From: Bacillota bacterium
Lineage (GTDB): Bacteria; Bacillota; Clostridia; Acetivibrionales; DSM-1351
Direction: 5' to 3'
DNA length: 64,000 bases
Assembly (NCBI GenBank): GCA_023397905.1
Contig: JAEWSZ010000186.1
Coordinates: 1 to 64,000, forward strand
Part shown: positions 41,951 through 51,485 of the stretch, piece by piece
Numbering within the stretch: position 1 is the first letter of the stretch
Layout of the letters: each line of letters opens with the position of its first letter
The notes under the pieces: model-generated
What the model saw: only the letters and a program-made list of their open reading frames with translations
What the model was told of the DNA's origin: nothing
Databases searched by the model: none
Program-made: the position numbers and the translations under genes

Positions 41951-42559
41951 CTACTGAATTTGTTTTTTTGCTCTTTTCTTTTTCTTGCCCCTGCGTACTA
42001 TTTTTTTTACCTTTTTTCGTGTATATTTTCCAGCCTTTACTCCCAATGCCTTAACTCCGCCCCCAACCTTTTTCGCCCTGACTGCCGCCCTTCCTCCGGC
42101 TTTTCTGAAAATACCCCATATGATTCTTCCGAAAAATTTAAAAATCCTCGAAAGTAATCTCAGCAGGAACAGCACCGGCACCGACAGTATTTTGTAGGCC
42201 AGCTTGAAAGGAAAGCAGATCACCTTCCATGTAAAAAGCAAAAATCTTTTTATCAGGTTTATTATCATAACCGAGGAAGCTATGATAATCCTGCTCAGCA
42301 ATGACTCATAGAGCGCGACTCCTATTATATTGCCGATAAATATGTACCACCGCATTTCGCCGCTGTTGCTGTTATAAACCGTCAGAAAGAGCAATACCGC
42401 CGCGACAAGCCAGTATAGTATATCTTCAAGGCTTACGATTATAACGCCGGTTTTGATTGCTCTTCTCTTTATTCTGAGAATGTCATAAATAAAAGCCGCG
42501 AGTGCTCCGGCTAAAATTGCATAAAAAAATATATAAACCTGCTCAGCAACAAATGTCAT
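41951..42559 (-). CDS. yabQ: Spore cortex biosynthesis protein YabQ
   Basis: A 202-aa protein with about five membrane helices at the N-terminus, opening VAEQVYIFFYAILAGALAAFIYDILR. The C-terminus is long and very basic (RKKVKKIVRRGKKKKRAKK). YabQ is required for the spore cortex in Bacillus. Paired with yabP 46 bp upstream. Expression from a mother-cell sigma factor is expected but I could not pick the promoter. Confidence 0.88.
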   Translation of the reverse strand: MTFVAEQVYIFFYAILAGALAAFIYDILRIKRRAIKTGVIIVSLEDILYWLVAAVLLFLTVYNSNSGEMRWYIFIGNIIGVALYESLLSRIIIASSVMIINLIKRFLLFTWKVICFPFKLAYKILSVPVLFLLRLLSRIFKFFGRIIWGIFRKAGGRAAVRAKKVGGGVKALGVKAGKYTRKKVKKIVRRGKKKKRAKKQIQ

Positions 42560-42605
42560 TTATTTTACCCAAACCTTTACGCGTTATTGTAAAATAGAGT
42601 TTTGT

Positions 42606-42890
42606 CTATTTAAACATTTTGCCAAAAAATGATCTGGATTTCGTATTTTCTCCATCGCTGTATTCCAGGGAGTATATATCGCCTTCCACCACCAGTTCGT
42701 TGTTGTCAAGATTAAGTTTATTGATATGGAGCTCCGCTCCGCGGATTATCAGAACTCCCAGATCGGTTATGGCTATAATGCTCTGATCATTAAAGCTTTC
42801 TACGTCAATAACGCCGGTAACAGACAGCTTTTCTCTATTGTCAAGGAATAAGGTCTGATTTGCCTGTTTTACAATTTTTTTCTCCTCCAT
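42606..42890 (-). CDS. yabP: Sporulation protein YabP
   Basis: A 94-aa YabP/YqfC family protein with a beta-rich core, including LSVTGVIDVESFNDQSIIAI, LGVLIIRGAELHINKLNL and VEGDIYSLEYSD. In Bacillus yabP-yabQ is transcribed in the mother cell and acts in spore assembly. GGGGGA lies before the ATG. Confidence 0.9.
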   Translation of the reverse strand: MEEKKIVKQANQTLFLDNREKLSVTGVIDVESFNDQSIIAITDLGVLIIRGAELHINKLNLDNNELVVEGDIYSLEYSDGENTKSRSFFGKMFK

Positions 42891-43026
42891 TACATGTCCC
42901 CCTTAACAGAAGATTTGCAAGCCGGTATGCCGCCGGCGCTGAACCCTATAACCGGCAAGCGGTATATAGGATCAGGACCGGCCGCATACTCCACCCTTCA
43001 TATACATTAATAATATGCATGACCAA

Positions 43027-43060
43027 AATAAAAAATGCTTGGCTTTTTGAGCCAAGCTTA
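43027..43060 (-). terminator. Terminator after the S4-domain gene
   Basis: GCTTGGCT (43037-43044) and AGCCAAGC (43050-43057) form a tight hairpin with a 5-nt loop. Leftwards it is followed by ATTTTTTATTTTGG. It separates the S4 gene from the sporulation pair yabPQ. Confidence 0.8.
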
Positions 43061-43065
43061 TTTAA

Positions 43066-43308
43066 TCATCCCTTTATAATATACATTTCCTTTGCGTCAT
43101 CCTTTGTTACATGTTCCGACACCCTGGTGATTTCAACGGTGGTGGTATTACTTCCGAACTGGATTTCTACCAGATCCCCCACCTTGACCTCTGATCCCGG
43201 TTTTGCAACCTTATCATTTATTTTTACTCTTCCCCGCTCGCACACCTCGTTTGCCACAGTCCTTCTTTTAATAAGCCTGCTGACCTTTAAATACTTGTCT
43301 ATGCGCAT
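43066..43308 (-). CDS. rqcP: S4-domain RNA-binding protein (RqcP/YabO, Hsp15-like)
   Basis: An 80-aa protein consisting of one S4 domain, MRIDKYLKVSRLIKRRTVANE to VKVGDLVEIQFG. In Bacillus it assists RqcH in poly-alanine tailing of stalled nascent chains. The ATG at 43308 has GAGGAGG seven bases upstream; upstream in-frame codons cover a terminator hairpin and are not coding. Located between hup and yabP as in relatives. Confidence 0.88.
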   Translation of the reverse strand: MRIDKYLKVSRLIKRRTVANEVCERGRVKINDKVAKPGSEVKVGDLVEIQFGSNTTTVEITRVSEHVTKDDAKEMYIIKG

Positions 43309-43348
43309 TTTAACCTCCTCAAAATATCTCAAATATAACCGGAAACTT

Positions 43349-43377
43349 GCAAAAAGCCGCCGCAGGCGGCTTTTTGC
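43349..43377. terminator. Strong bidirectional hairpin after hup
   Basis: Arms 43349-43361 and 43365-43377 (GCAAAAAGCCGCC and its exact complement) surround a 3-nt loop. A/T tracts in the stem give a T-tract in both directions. It ends the hup transcript. Confidence 0.85.
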
Positions 43378-43492
43378 AACGCAAGGCTCCTTTTGTGAAT
43401 ACAAATTCCGCACTTTGCGTCAGGGGGGCGAAAATTCCGCCTTCCCTTTCATAAAGTCAATCATAATCGGCTTTCGCCAGGTTTTAATTGAC

Positions 43493-43768
43493 TTACCGGT
43501 TAAGCATATCCTTCAAGTCTTTTCCGGCCTTAAATGCCGGCACCTTGCTCTCGGGAATATCTATTTCCTCCATGGTCTGAGGATTTCTTCCCTTTCTTGC
43601 AGCTCTCTGCTTTACTTCAAATGAACCAAAGCCCACAAGCTGAACCTTGTCATTATTGACCAGAGCCTCTTCGACGCTGTCAATAAGAGCACTTAACGCT
43701 TTTTCAGAATCTTTTTTTGATAAACCTGATTTTTCAGCAATGCTGTCAACCAACTCCGTCTTATTCAT
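43493..43768 (-). CDS. hup: HU-family DNA-binding protein
   Basis: A 91-aa nucleoid protein. It begins MNKTELVDSIAEKSGLSKKDSE, and the DNA-binding arm has GFGSFEVKQRAARKGRNPQT. Complete and of normal length. GGGAGGAA precedes the ATG. It has its own terminator and occupies the standard position between mazG and the S4 gene. Confidence 0.95.
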   Translation of the reverse strand: MNKTELVDSIAEKSGLSKKDSEKALSALIDSVEEALVNNDKVQLVGFGSFEVKQRAARKGRNPQTMEEIDIPESKVPAFKAGKDLKDMLNR

Positions 43769-43879
43769 TTAACAATTCCTCCCAAATGGTTATTACACTA
43801 TGATTTTAACCATTTTCCGGGGGTTTATTCATTTTTTGTCCCGGAGAAGCCCAAATAATGACTTTCCACCCTGGAACCG

Positions 43880-44659
43880 CTATTTTCCGCCCTTCGCTTC
43901 TTCCCAGAGGGCTTCCATTTCATCCAGGCTCATATCGTTTAACTTTTTGCCCTGACCGGCGGCGGCCTTTTCAATATATTCAAACCTCCCGATGAATTTA
44001 TTGGTTGCCTGTGTCAAGGATAACTCCGGATGGACCTTTAAAAAGCGGGAAAGGTTTACCACCGAAAACAGCACATCTCCAAATTCATCGGCAATACCGT
44101 CCCTGTCCGCCTTATTGTATTCGGCTTCAAGCTCGTCGATTTCCTCTCTTATTTTGGCGAATACATCTTTCGTGTCACTCCAGTCAAAGCCCACCTGAGC
44201 GGCTTTTTGCTGTACCTTGTGACTTCTCATCAGCGCGGGAAGATTCTTGGGTACGCCCTGAAGCACCGAAGTCTGGTCTTCAATGCCCTTTTCCTTCTTT
44301 TTGATCTCTTCCCAGTTCTTGAGCACTTGCCCGGAGGTCTCAGCGCTGACGTCTCCAAAAACATGCGGATGCCTGTGGATCATCTTGTCGCAGATGCCGT
44401 TTATTACGTCTTCTATATTGAAATCCCCGTTTTCACCGGCGATCTGTGCATGAAAAACCACCTGGAGCAGCACATCTCCCAGTTCTTCGCACATATGGCG
44501 TTTATCGTCCTCATCCACAGCTTCAAGATATTCATAGGTCTCCTCTATCAAATACCTTTTCAGGCTCTCATGGGTCTGCTCCCTGTCCCACGGGCAGCCG
44601 TCCGGGCTTCTGAGCAATTTCATTATGTCAATTAATCTCTCAAGTTTTCCTTCGTTCAT
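43880..44659 (-). CDS. mazG: Nucleoside triphosphate pyrophosphohydrolase MazG
   Basis: A 259-aa enzyme that hydrolyses NTPs to NMP and pyrophosphate. Two MazG repeats each carry the acidic motif (IEETYEYLEAVDE ... EELGDVLLQVVFHA; IDELEAEYN ... EFGDVLFSVVNLSRF). It lacks the N-terminal methylase domain found in Bacillus YabN. Start at 44659 with GAGAGG is preferred to an ATG at 44674. Confidence 0.93.
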   Translation of the reverse strand: MNEGKLERLIDIMKLLRSPDGCPWDREQTHESLKRYLIEETYEYLEAVDEDDKRHMCEELGDVLLQVVFHAQIAGENGDFNIEDVINGICDKMIHRHPHVFGDVSAETSGQVLKNWEEIKKKEKGIEDQTSVLQGVPKNLPALMRSHKVQQKAAQVGFDWSDTKDVFAKIREEIDELEAEYNKADRDGIADEFGDVLFSVVNLSRFLKVHPELSLTQATNKFIGRFEYIEKAAAGQGKKLNDMSLDEMEALWEEAKGGK

Positions 44660-44808
44660 TCCATCCTCTCCCATACTGGTAAAACCAGCTTCTAAAAGCT
44701 ATTTACATTTTTCGCATTTTATACTTCATTTTTCGGCTTGTGTCGGTTAATTATGCTTCAAGTCAAATATTACCACGATTTGTATGGAAAATAAACAGAA
44801 ACTTGAGC

Positions 44809-44924
44809 GGAAAATAATAAATGCAGTATATGCGAAATTCTGTTTGAACAATTGTCCCATTGACATAAAGTAATGCCCGCGGAACTGTCGCCGGAAGAGT
44901 TCACATATACTGCATCTATTTTCC
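44809..44924. repeat. Long imperfect inverted repeat between ssb and mazG
   Basis: The arms 44809-44836 and 44900-44924 share GGAAAATA and a perfect 12-bp block (ATGCAGTATATG at 44821-44832, complement at 44904-44915). A 4-for-1 insertion separates the blocks in the left arm. The 63-nt interior is GC-richer. The right arm begins 11 bp past the ssb stop. It could be a small decayed mobile element or a structured 3' end of the ssb mRNA. Confidence 0.5.
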
Positions 44925-44935
44925 GAAAGCAAGCT

Positions 44936-45355
44936 TTAAACTATATTTTCTACAGCTTCGTCTTCTTCACACTCCGGATTTTCTTCTTCCTCCTGTGGAT
45001 CTTCTACTTCCGGATCTTCCACCTCCGACTCCTTATATTTGGCGTCTGCAAAAAACACCCTGTCTGCCACCACTTCGGTAACATAATGCTTGCCTTTCTG
45101 CTCATCCTCCCACATTCTGGTGTGGATGCTTCCCTGAAGCGCTACCCGGTGCCCCTTGGCAAAGTACTTGTCCGCAAACTCCGCGGTTTTGCCCCAGGTT
45201 ACTATGGGTATAAAATCAGTGCTTTTTTCGCCTGTACCCCTTTTTACATCACGGTCCACAGCCAGCACAAATGAGCCCACCGCTTTGACTTTTTTTGTCG
45301 TATAGCGCAGTTCAACATCTTTTGTCAACCTGCCTACAAGACTTACATTATTCAT
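44936..45355 (-). CDS. ssb: Single-stranded DNA-binding protein, SSB paralogue
   Basis: A 139-aa protein with a typical OB fold (MNNVSLVGRLTKDVELRYT to VTEVVADRVFFA, residues 1-102). A strongly acidic tail of repeated Glu/Asp/Pro follows. The tail ends EAVENIV, not the DDDIPF-type tip that recruits partner proteins. It may be a specialised or competence-type SSB with altered partners. It lies between mazG and spoVT, where relatives usually have other genes. GGAGGA before the ATG. Confidence 0.88.
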   Translation of the reverse strand: MNNVSLVGRLTKDVELRYTTKKVKAVGSFVLAVDRDVKRGTGEKSTDFIPIVTWGKTAEFADKYFAKGHRVALQGSIHTRMWEDEQKGKHYVTEVVADRVFFADAKYKESEVEDPEVEDPQEEEENPECEEDEAVENIV

Positions 45356-45898
45356 ATAAATCCTCCTTATACCCCGCCTATGGCGGCGCGTAGTTTATTT
45401 ATTACACCCATTAAAATTCCACATATAAATATCATTTAATGACATTAAATACCACCAAATTTGCTTCTGATATTTTGCCTGTGAAAATAAAATGGTTGAG
45501 TAACCGGAATTGTGCAACAGAATTTTGTATTGCTTGATACGGCATTCACCCCATAGCGGCATTCGCCTGAAAGTGAAGGTTAAAGCCGCAATTGGCTTTG
45601 TGATAAGGAGTACATACCACTAGCCTTTTGAAAAATCAGAAAAACCCGGTATGATATACAGCTAAAAAAAATACTCATAATTTTAATTGGAAAAATGTTG
45701 AGACAATCTGAATTTATGTATCAGATTGGATAATATGTAAAATAATTATATACATTATGGTATAATATGTCAATATATTTTTTTACCCTTTACGTTCAGC
45801 AGGGAAGATTGATATACAATCTTCCCTGTTTCAGACATTTCTATTTTCGCCGTACAACTTGTTTTAATTAAAATAACCTATCCTGCCTAATCAAATAC
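45356..45898. other. 543-bp intergenic region between ssb and spoVT
   Basis: No convincing gene. About 45505-45617 is GC-richer and resembles the noncoding stretch at 40689-40783. AT-rich sequence with several TATAAT-like boxes follows (45730-45780) and could hold the ssb promoter. A perfect 12-bp hairpin, 45800-45811 with 45817-45828 (CAGGGAAGATTG), lies 70 bp past the spoVT stop and probably ends that transcript. Confidence 0.45.
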
Positions 45899-46453
45899 TT
45901 ATTGTTCCATCTGTTTTCCTAAAAAACCTGCTGCAGATTGAGCAAGCTTTGCTTCAACCTCTCCCATTTTGACATTTGCATCAGTTGAAAGCATTATAAC
46001 AGCTCCTATTGGATCACCTTCCGATATAATCGGAGAAACTACCTGTGAGGTGTACTTTCTCTCTCCGTTTTCATCGGCTAAAATCAAAATTGCTTTTTCC
46101 TCAGGAGATTTTATAAGTAGGGTTTGTTTTTCCTCAATAGTCTTCTCAACATCCGCACTTAGCTGCTTCTCAAGAAATTCCTTTTTTGATGCGCCTGAAA
46201 CCGCAATTACGGTGTCCCTGTCGGTAATACAGGTAATATGACCGCTGGTCTTATGAAGCGAGTCTGCGTACTGCGTGGCAAAATCACTAAGTTCACCAAT
46301 GGGAGAATATTTCTTTAAAATAACTTCTCCTTCCTTATCGGTAAATATCTCCAGAGGGTCACCCTCTCTGATTCTCAAGGTCCTTCTTATTTCCTTTGGT
46401 ATTACAACTCTTCCTAAATCGTCTATCCGTCTAACTATTCCAGTTGCTTTCAA
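45899..46453 (-). CDS. spoVT: Stage V sporulation transcription factor SpoVT
   Basis: A 184-aa regulator. Residues 1-50 are an AbrB-type swapped-hairpin DNA-binding domain (MKATGIVRRIDDLGRVVIPK). A GAF-like domain follows to the C-terminus (FATQYADSLHKTSGHI ... VVSPIISEGDPIGAVIML). In Bacillus it adjusts sigma-G-dependent genes in the forespore. A GGAGG-type site precedes the ATG. Position between prsA/mfd and mazG is conserved. Confidence 0.95.
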   Translation of the reverse strand: MKATGIVRRIDDLGRVVIPKEIRRTLRIREGDPLEIFTDKEGEVILKKYSPIGELSDFATQYADSLHKTSGHITCITDRDTVIAVSGASKKEFLEKQLSADVEKTIEEKQTLLIKSPEEKAILILADENGERKYTSQVVSPIISEGDPIGAVIMLSTDANVKMGEVEAKLAQSAAGFLGKQMEQ

Positions 46454-46620
46454 AATATATTACCTCCTTAATAGGTTATTTTAGTCTTAGTATTGTAAAC
46501 TTAATGATTTTTTATACATTATTGGTAAAAGGAACGCTTCCTCCTGAACAAATGTTTTACGGGGATAAATGTGCCCTGAAAATCCCGGCGTTGATAAAAC
46601 TTCTGAACTCACAGGCGTAA

Positions 46621-46660
46621 AAAAATAACGCTATGAAGCGTGCTTCACAGCGTTATTTTT
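46621..46660 (-). terminator. Terminator after prsA
   Basis: AAAAATAACGCT-A-TGAAGC pairs with GCTTCA-C-AGCGTTATTTTT around a 2-nt loop, one mismatch. The minus strand continues into TTTTTTTACGCC. Confidence 0.8.
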
Positions 46661-46692
46661 TATAATTTATTATTTTATTATCAAATTAATTA

Positions 46693-47799
46693 TTAAATAC
46701 CGTACAGGCCTTTATCAACCTCGGCTATTGCACTGTCGTTAGGCTTTACAGCGTATTTCGCGTCCTTTTTCCAGCCATCCAGTTTTTCAGTCCAGGCCGA
46801 GCTTACCAGTCCGGATTTAATTGAATCCTTCACATCGTCAAAAGGTGTTTCAACTCTCTTCTGGAATTGCATGACATGGTATCCGAATTCCGTTTCAACT
46901 ATAGCTGCATCTCCCGGTTTGTGGTCCTGGAATGCCCAGTCCTTAAATTCGGTGACATAGTTGTCAGATTTTGATAAGGTATACTCGCCCTGATAGCCTT
47001 CACTGTCCTTAGTTGTGACCGCCGGCTTGTCGTCGGAATTTTTTTCCGCGAGCTCTTTAATATCTGCGCCTGCTTTTATCTGTGCCAGAAGGCCCTCGGC
47101 CTTTTCTCTGATCTCAGCCTTTTTGCTGTCGCTGACCTCAACTCCGTCACTGCCCTTTGTAGAAAGAAGGATGTGCACCACGGTGACCTTGTCGTAATCC
47201 TTTTTGTTGTCGTCATATTGTTTCTTTACTTCATCATCTTTAACGGCGGATTTCGCCTGCTCGGAAGCCATATATTTCTGTACCAGGACAAGGTCCTTCA
47301 AAACGTCCTTATATTCCGAAAGCGAAACTCCGTACATATCCTTTGTGCTCTTCTCGGCAGCCTGCCTTCCGCCGCTGCTGGATATCTGCTGGTTGATCTG
47401 GTCGTCAATGCCCTTTACATCTTCCGATGTCAGCTTTACCCCGGCATCCTTGGCTTTCAACAGCTGTATTTTTATTTCCTGGATATAGTCCAGAGTGCTT
47501 TTTTTGACCTGATCCTTTGCAGTCTCAGTCCCCACTTTTGTGGACCAATCGTAAGTGCTTGGATCTGCAGTTGCAGTTCCATTAGACAGGCTGAGCACAA
47601 ACTGGTTCATATTGAACTTCGACAGCATGGTATATTCCTGCTTTGACACCTTCATATTATCAACTGACGCCACATAACCCGGCGCCCAAGGCTTGAAAAT
47701 AAATAACACTACAGCTGCGACAATTATCACTGCTGCAGCGATCAGCCCTATTACCAGACTCTTTGACGTCTTTTTTGCTTTCGCATTTTCTTTTTCCAA
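46693..47799 (-). CDS. prsA: Membrane-anchored foldase, PrsA/SurA-like peptidyl-prolyl isomerase
   Basis: A 368-aa extracytoplasmic chaperone. One membrane anchor (about residues 15-37) without a lipobox is followed by an N-terminal chaperone region (SurA_N-like) and a parvulin domain near 205-310 (VTVVHILLS ... ETEFGYHVMQFQKR). The start is TTG 47799 with GAGGAG nine bases upstream; the frame is open further upstream but has no other site. It lies 87 bp after mfd, a frequent clostridial arrangement. Confidence 0.88.
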   Translation of the reverse strand: MEKENAKAKKTSKSLVIGLIAAAVIIVAAVVLFIFKPWAPGYVASVDNMKVSKQEYTMLSKFNMNQFVLSLSNGTATADPSTYDWSTKVGTETAKDQVKKSTLDYIQEIKIQLLKAKDAGVKLTSEDVKGIDDQINQQISSSGGRQAAEKSTKDMYGVSLSEYKDVLKDLVLVQKYMASEQAKSAVKDDEVKKQYDDNKKDYDKVTVVHILLSTKGSDGVEVSDSKKAEIREKAEGLLAQIKAGADIKELAEKNSDDKPAVTTKDSEGYQGEYTLSKSDNYVTEFKDWAFQDHKPGDAAIVETEFGYHVMQFQKRVETPFDDVKDSIKSGLVSSAWTEKLDGWKKDAKYAVKPNDSAIAEVDKGLYGI

Positions 47800-47886
47800 A
47801 GATAATCGCTCCTCGTTATATATATTATTCAATTTTAATATACTGCTTGTATTCTTAAACACTACTGTATCAATTATATTCAATAA

Positions 47887-50800
47887 TCATTCATACTGCA
47901 ATTTAATAATGTCCTGTAATAAAATTTTAATATTTGCCAGTATATCTTTTCCGTTCAGATTGCTGAGCCTGAAGGTTATATACGGACTACTGCTGGCATT
48001 GAACATGATCCTTCCCCGGTATTCATCCATCAGTTTTCCAAGGTACACAGGCAAGGCCGCCGACTTCTTCAGCTGAAATATTACTGTTTCATCCTTTTGA
48101 GAAATGCCGGTGAAACCGCATTGCCCGGCAAGGGCCTTAATAAATGCAATGTCCATCAGGTTGTCCACTTCTTCGGGAATATCCCCGTATCTGTCTATCA
48201 TTTCATCTTTTATATCTATTACGTCATTTTCATTCTGTATAGTTGCAATCTTTTTATACATGTCAATTTTTAGCTCTTCCGAGCTTATATAATCATCGTC
48301 TATATATGCGCTTACATTGAGATCGATTGACATTTCCTCGTCGGCGCCGCCGGCTGTATCCCCGCTCAATTCATTAACCGCTTCCTCCAGCAGCTTGCAG
48401 TACATCTCGTATCCCACGGTTTCCATGTGCCCGTGCTGTTCCGGGCCGAGAAGGTTTCCCGCTCCCCTTATTTCCAGATCCCGCATTGCGATCCTGAAGC
48501 CAGAACCGAATTCCGTAAATTCCTTTATAGCCTGAAGCCTTTTTTCAGCCACTTCGGACAGCGCCTTGTCTTTCCTGTAAGTTATATATGCATAGGCCAG
48601 ACGGTTTGAACGCCCCACTCTGCCCCTGATCTGGTACAACTGAGACAGCCCCATCCTGTCGGCGTCCTCCACCACAATGGTGTTTACATTTGGCATATCC
48701 AGCCCGGATTCTATGATCGTGGTGCACACCAGAACATCGTATTCACCGTTTATAAAGCCGTACATCACATCTTCCAGTTCTTTTTCATTCATTTGCCCGT
48801 GAGCCGTGGCGACTCTGGCTTCCGGCACAAGCCTTTTTATTTCCTCAGCTTTGAGCTCTATGCCCCTCACCCTGTTATAGAGATAGAAAACCTGCCCGTT
48901 CCTGGCCAGTTCCCGAACTATTCCATCCCTTATCAGCTCGGTATTGTGTTCCATTACGTAGGTCTGGACCGGATATCTTTCTTCCGGAGGATCCTCCAGC
49001 ACGCTTATGTCGCGTATCCCCACCAGTGACATGTGAAGTGTCCTGGGAATAGGGGTAGCTGTCAAGGTAAGTACATCCACATTGGGTTTCAAGGCTTTGA
49101 GCTTTTCCTTGTGGGTTACGCCGAACCTCTGCTCCTCATCCACCACAAGCAGTCCAAGGTCTTTGAATTCTATGTCTTTTTGCAGCAGCCTGTGAGTCCC
49201 CACCAGAATATCAATATTTCCCGTTCTGACCGACTTGACTATTTTCTTCTGCTCGGCGGCGGTCCTGAAACGGCTCATAACATCCACCGTCACGGGAAAA
49301 TCCAACATCCTCTTTTTAAAGTTTTCATACTGCTGCTGGGCCAAGATGGTGGTTGGCACAAGATACGCCACCTGTTTTCCATCCATTACGGCCTTGAATA
49401 CAGCCCGGATGGCCACCTCTGTCTTACCGTAGCCCACATCCCCGCAGAGCAGCCGATCCATGAGTCTGGGAGATTCCATGTCCTTTTTTATCTCGTCAAT
49501 GCATTTGAGCTGGTCATCGGTTTCGTCATATGGAAACAGTTCTTCAAACTGTCTCTGCCACACGGTATCGTCCGTAAACGAATGCCCCTCCGCAGCCTGG
49601 CGCTTTGCGTAGAGCTTTATAAGCTCCCCCGCCAGTTCTCTTAAGGATTCCTTCACCCTGCTCTTTGTCTTTGCCCATTCGGCTCCGCCCAGCTTGTTGA
49701 CCTTGGGCGCCTTGCCTTCCGTGCCTATATATTTCTGTAAAAGATCAAGCTGGTTGGTGGGAATGTATAAAAAAGCGCCTTCCTGATACCTGATCTTGAG
49801 ATAGTCCCGCTTTATTTCCCCTACCACCAGCTTTTCAATTCCGATGTACTGGCCTATTCCGTGGGCCTGATGGACTACGAAATCTCCTACATTCAGGTCG
49901 GAAAAGGCCTTGATCTTATTTCCGTCGTGCTTTGCCCTGGCTTTCTTTATCCTCCGGTCCTGCCCGAATACCTCTTTATCGCTGATAATGACCAATCCGG
50001 CGGTGGGATACTCAAAGCCCTTCTGCAGGCTGCCATGGGTGATCACCACCTCGCCTTCCTGGATATCCCTGTCGATGCTTTCGGTATAATTTGCCATTAT
50101 CTCATTGGTGGCAAGTGTTTCAACCAGCCTGTGCCCTCTTCCGCTGGGGCCTGACAGGACTATAATACCAAAATTCCGTTCTTTTAAATGCTCTATATCG
50201 TTAACCAGCAGTTCAACATGGTTCTGGTAGGAATTGCCCGACCTGCACGGTATGGATATCTGGTTGACCGGCCTCAGCAGGGAATTATTGGCCGAAATAG
50301 CCGCCAGAGTTATCGCCTTGAAACCACGCACTATTTCCATTATATCGTCCATGGAATGGGTCCAGTTCACTCCCTGGGGCAGCATTGCGCCTTTCTCCAG
50401 CATGCTTTTGGCCAGTTCCTCCTGCTCCAGCGCCACATTTTCGATCCTCTGGGAAATTCTCATGGTCTCATCCAGGACCACCAACGCCTCCTTATCCACA
50501 TAATCCAGTATGGACTGCGGGGCTTCCAAAATATATGCCAGATATCTGTCAATGCCTGCGAAATAAGTATTCTCAGTGAGATTCTCAATATCCTCGTTGA
50601 CTCTGTCCGTAATATTTGAGATTATATCCTGGTTGTTTTTCCTGTTTAATTTTTTCACATATTCGGCCAGGTCTTTCCTGATCCTTGCAATTACAGCCTC
50701 TTTGGAGCCGTCCTTAAATATTACGTCCCTTGCGGGGGCCACAGTACAGCTGTCCATGGCATTTGTGGATCTCTGTGTACCGGCGTCGAAAAACCTGATG

Positions 50801-51405
50801 GAATCTATTTCAGTATCAAACAACTCAATACGGACAGGCTGCTCGTTATTTACCGCAAAGATATCTATAATTCCGCCCCTGACCGCGAACTGGGCCTTGC
50901 CCTCCACTATCTCGACCCTTTCATAACCATACAATACCAGGTGCGACATTATCTCATTCAGCTCTATCTGCATTCCCACGCTGAAATCAAGGATGCCGTC
51001 CCTGAATAATTCCATGGGAGACAGCATCTGCGTGAGTGCTTCCGCCGGCAGCACCAGGACCTTGTAGTCCCCGCTCATGCATCTCAGCAGCGCCTTTACC
51101 CTCTGGTAAATGACGTCGTTGCTCCTGGCTTCGATATTATACAGCATTGTTTCTCTGGGAGGAAAGTACAGCACATCGTCTCCCAGGAAAAATGAAAAAT
51201 CCTCATACGCGCGTCTGGCCTGCATTTCATTGTAGGTCACAAACAGCCCCTTTTGCCCGGAATGGGTGAGAAGCGAGTACACAATATGGACCTTTTGCGA
51301 GTCCGAAGGCCCCAGGACCGAAACAGGCCCGCGGTCTTCCTTTATGGCCGACAGCAGCGTATTGTATTCATTCAGTTTTAAAAGCGGGTCTGCAAATAAA
51401 TTCAT
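47887..51405 (-). CDS. mfd: Transcription-repair coupling factor Mfd
   Basis: A full-length 1172-aa DNA translocase that removes stalled RNA polymerase and recruits UvrA. UvrB-like modules lie at the N-terminus, then the RNA-polymerase interaction domain near 500-560 (GDFVVHQAHGIGQYIG). The RecG-like motor follows, with Walker A LLCGDVGYGKTEVAIRA, DEEQRFG, TATPIPRTL and QIRGRVGRS. The C-terminal TRCF domain is complete. Flanked by pth and prsA as expected. Confidence 0.97.
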   Translation of the reverse strand: MNLFADPLLKLNEYNTLLSAIKEDRGPVSVLGPSDSQKVHIVYSLLTHSGQKGLFVTYNEMQARRAYEDFSFFLGDDVLYFPPRETMLYNIEARSNDVIYQRVKALLRCMSGDYKVLVLPAEALTQMLSPMELFRDGILDFSVGMQIELNEIMSHLVLYGYERVEIVEGKAQFAVRGGIIDIFAVNNEQPVRIELFDTEIDSIRFFDAGTQRSTNAMDSCTVAPARDVIFKDGSKEAVIARIRKDLAEYVKKLNRKNNQDIISNITDRVNEDIENLTENTYFAGIDRYLAYILEAPQSILDYVDKEALVVLDETMRISQRIENVALEQEELAKSMLEKGAMLPQGVNWTHSMDDIMEIVRGFKAITLAAISANNSLLRPVNQISIPCRSGNSYQNHVELLVNDIEHLKERNFGIIVLSGPSGRGHRLVETLATNEIMANYTESIDRDIQEGEVVITHGSLQKGFEYPTAGLVIISDKEVFGQDRRIKKARAKHDGNKIKAFSDLNVGDFVVHQAHGIGQYIGIEKLVVGEIKRDYLKIRYQEGAFLYIPTNQLDLLQKYIGTEGKAPKVNKLGGAEWAKTKSRVKESLRELAGELIKLYAKRQAAEGHSFTDDTVWQRQFEELFPYDETDDQLKCIDEIKKDMESPRLMDRLLCGDVGYGKTEVAIRAVFKAVMDGKQVAYLVPTTILAQQQYENFKKRMLDFPVTVDVMSRFRTAAEQKKIVKSVRTGNIDILVGTHRLLQKDIEFKDLGLLVVDEEQRFGVTHKEKLKALKPNVDVLTLTATPIPRTLHMSLVGIRDISVLEDPPEERYPVQTYVMEHNTELIRDGIVRELARNGQVFYLYNRVRGIELKAEEIKRLVPEARVATAHGQMNEKELEDVMYGFINGEYDVLVCTTIIESGLDMPNVNTIVVEDADRMGLSQLYQIRGRVGRSNRLAYAYITYRKDKALSEVAEKRLQAIKEFTEFGSGFRIAMRDLEIRGAGNLLGPEQHGHMETVGYEMYCKLLEEAVNELSGDTAGGADEEMSIDLNVSAYIDDDYISSEELKIDMYKKIATIQNENDVIDIKDEMIDRYGDIPEEVDNLMDIAFIKALAGQCGFTGISQKDETVIFQLKKSAALPVYLGKLMDEYRGRIMFNASSSPYITFRLSNLNGKDILANIKILLQDIIKLQYE

Positions 51406-51435
51406 GTCTTTCTCCTATTACTGGCATAAAGTGGT

Positions 51436-51457
51436 AAAAATCCGCTTACGGATTTTT
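51436..51457 (-). terminator. Hairpin between pth and mfd
   Basis: AAAAATCCG (51436-51444) and CGGATTTTT (51449-51457) with a 4-nt loop. The T-tract lies in the stem. It lies just past the pth stop, so it may partly separate pth from mfd. Confidence 0.55.
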
Positions 51458-51485
51458 GTGGCGTGAATAACACTGATGATGCACA

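Noticed and set aside
43309..43413. N-terminal extension of the S4-domain gene
   Set aside because: The extra codons cover the terminator hairpin at 43349-43377, and a perfect GAGGAGG start exists at 43308.
42860..43624. 254-codon plus-strand frame opposite yabP, S4 and hup
   Set aside because: It runs antisense through three recognisable genes and a terminator; no family features.
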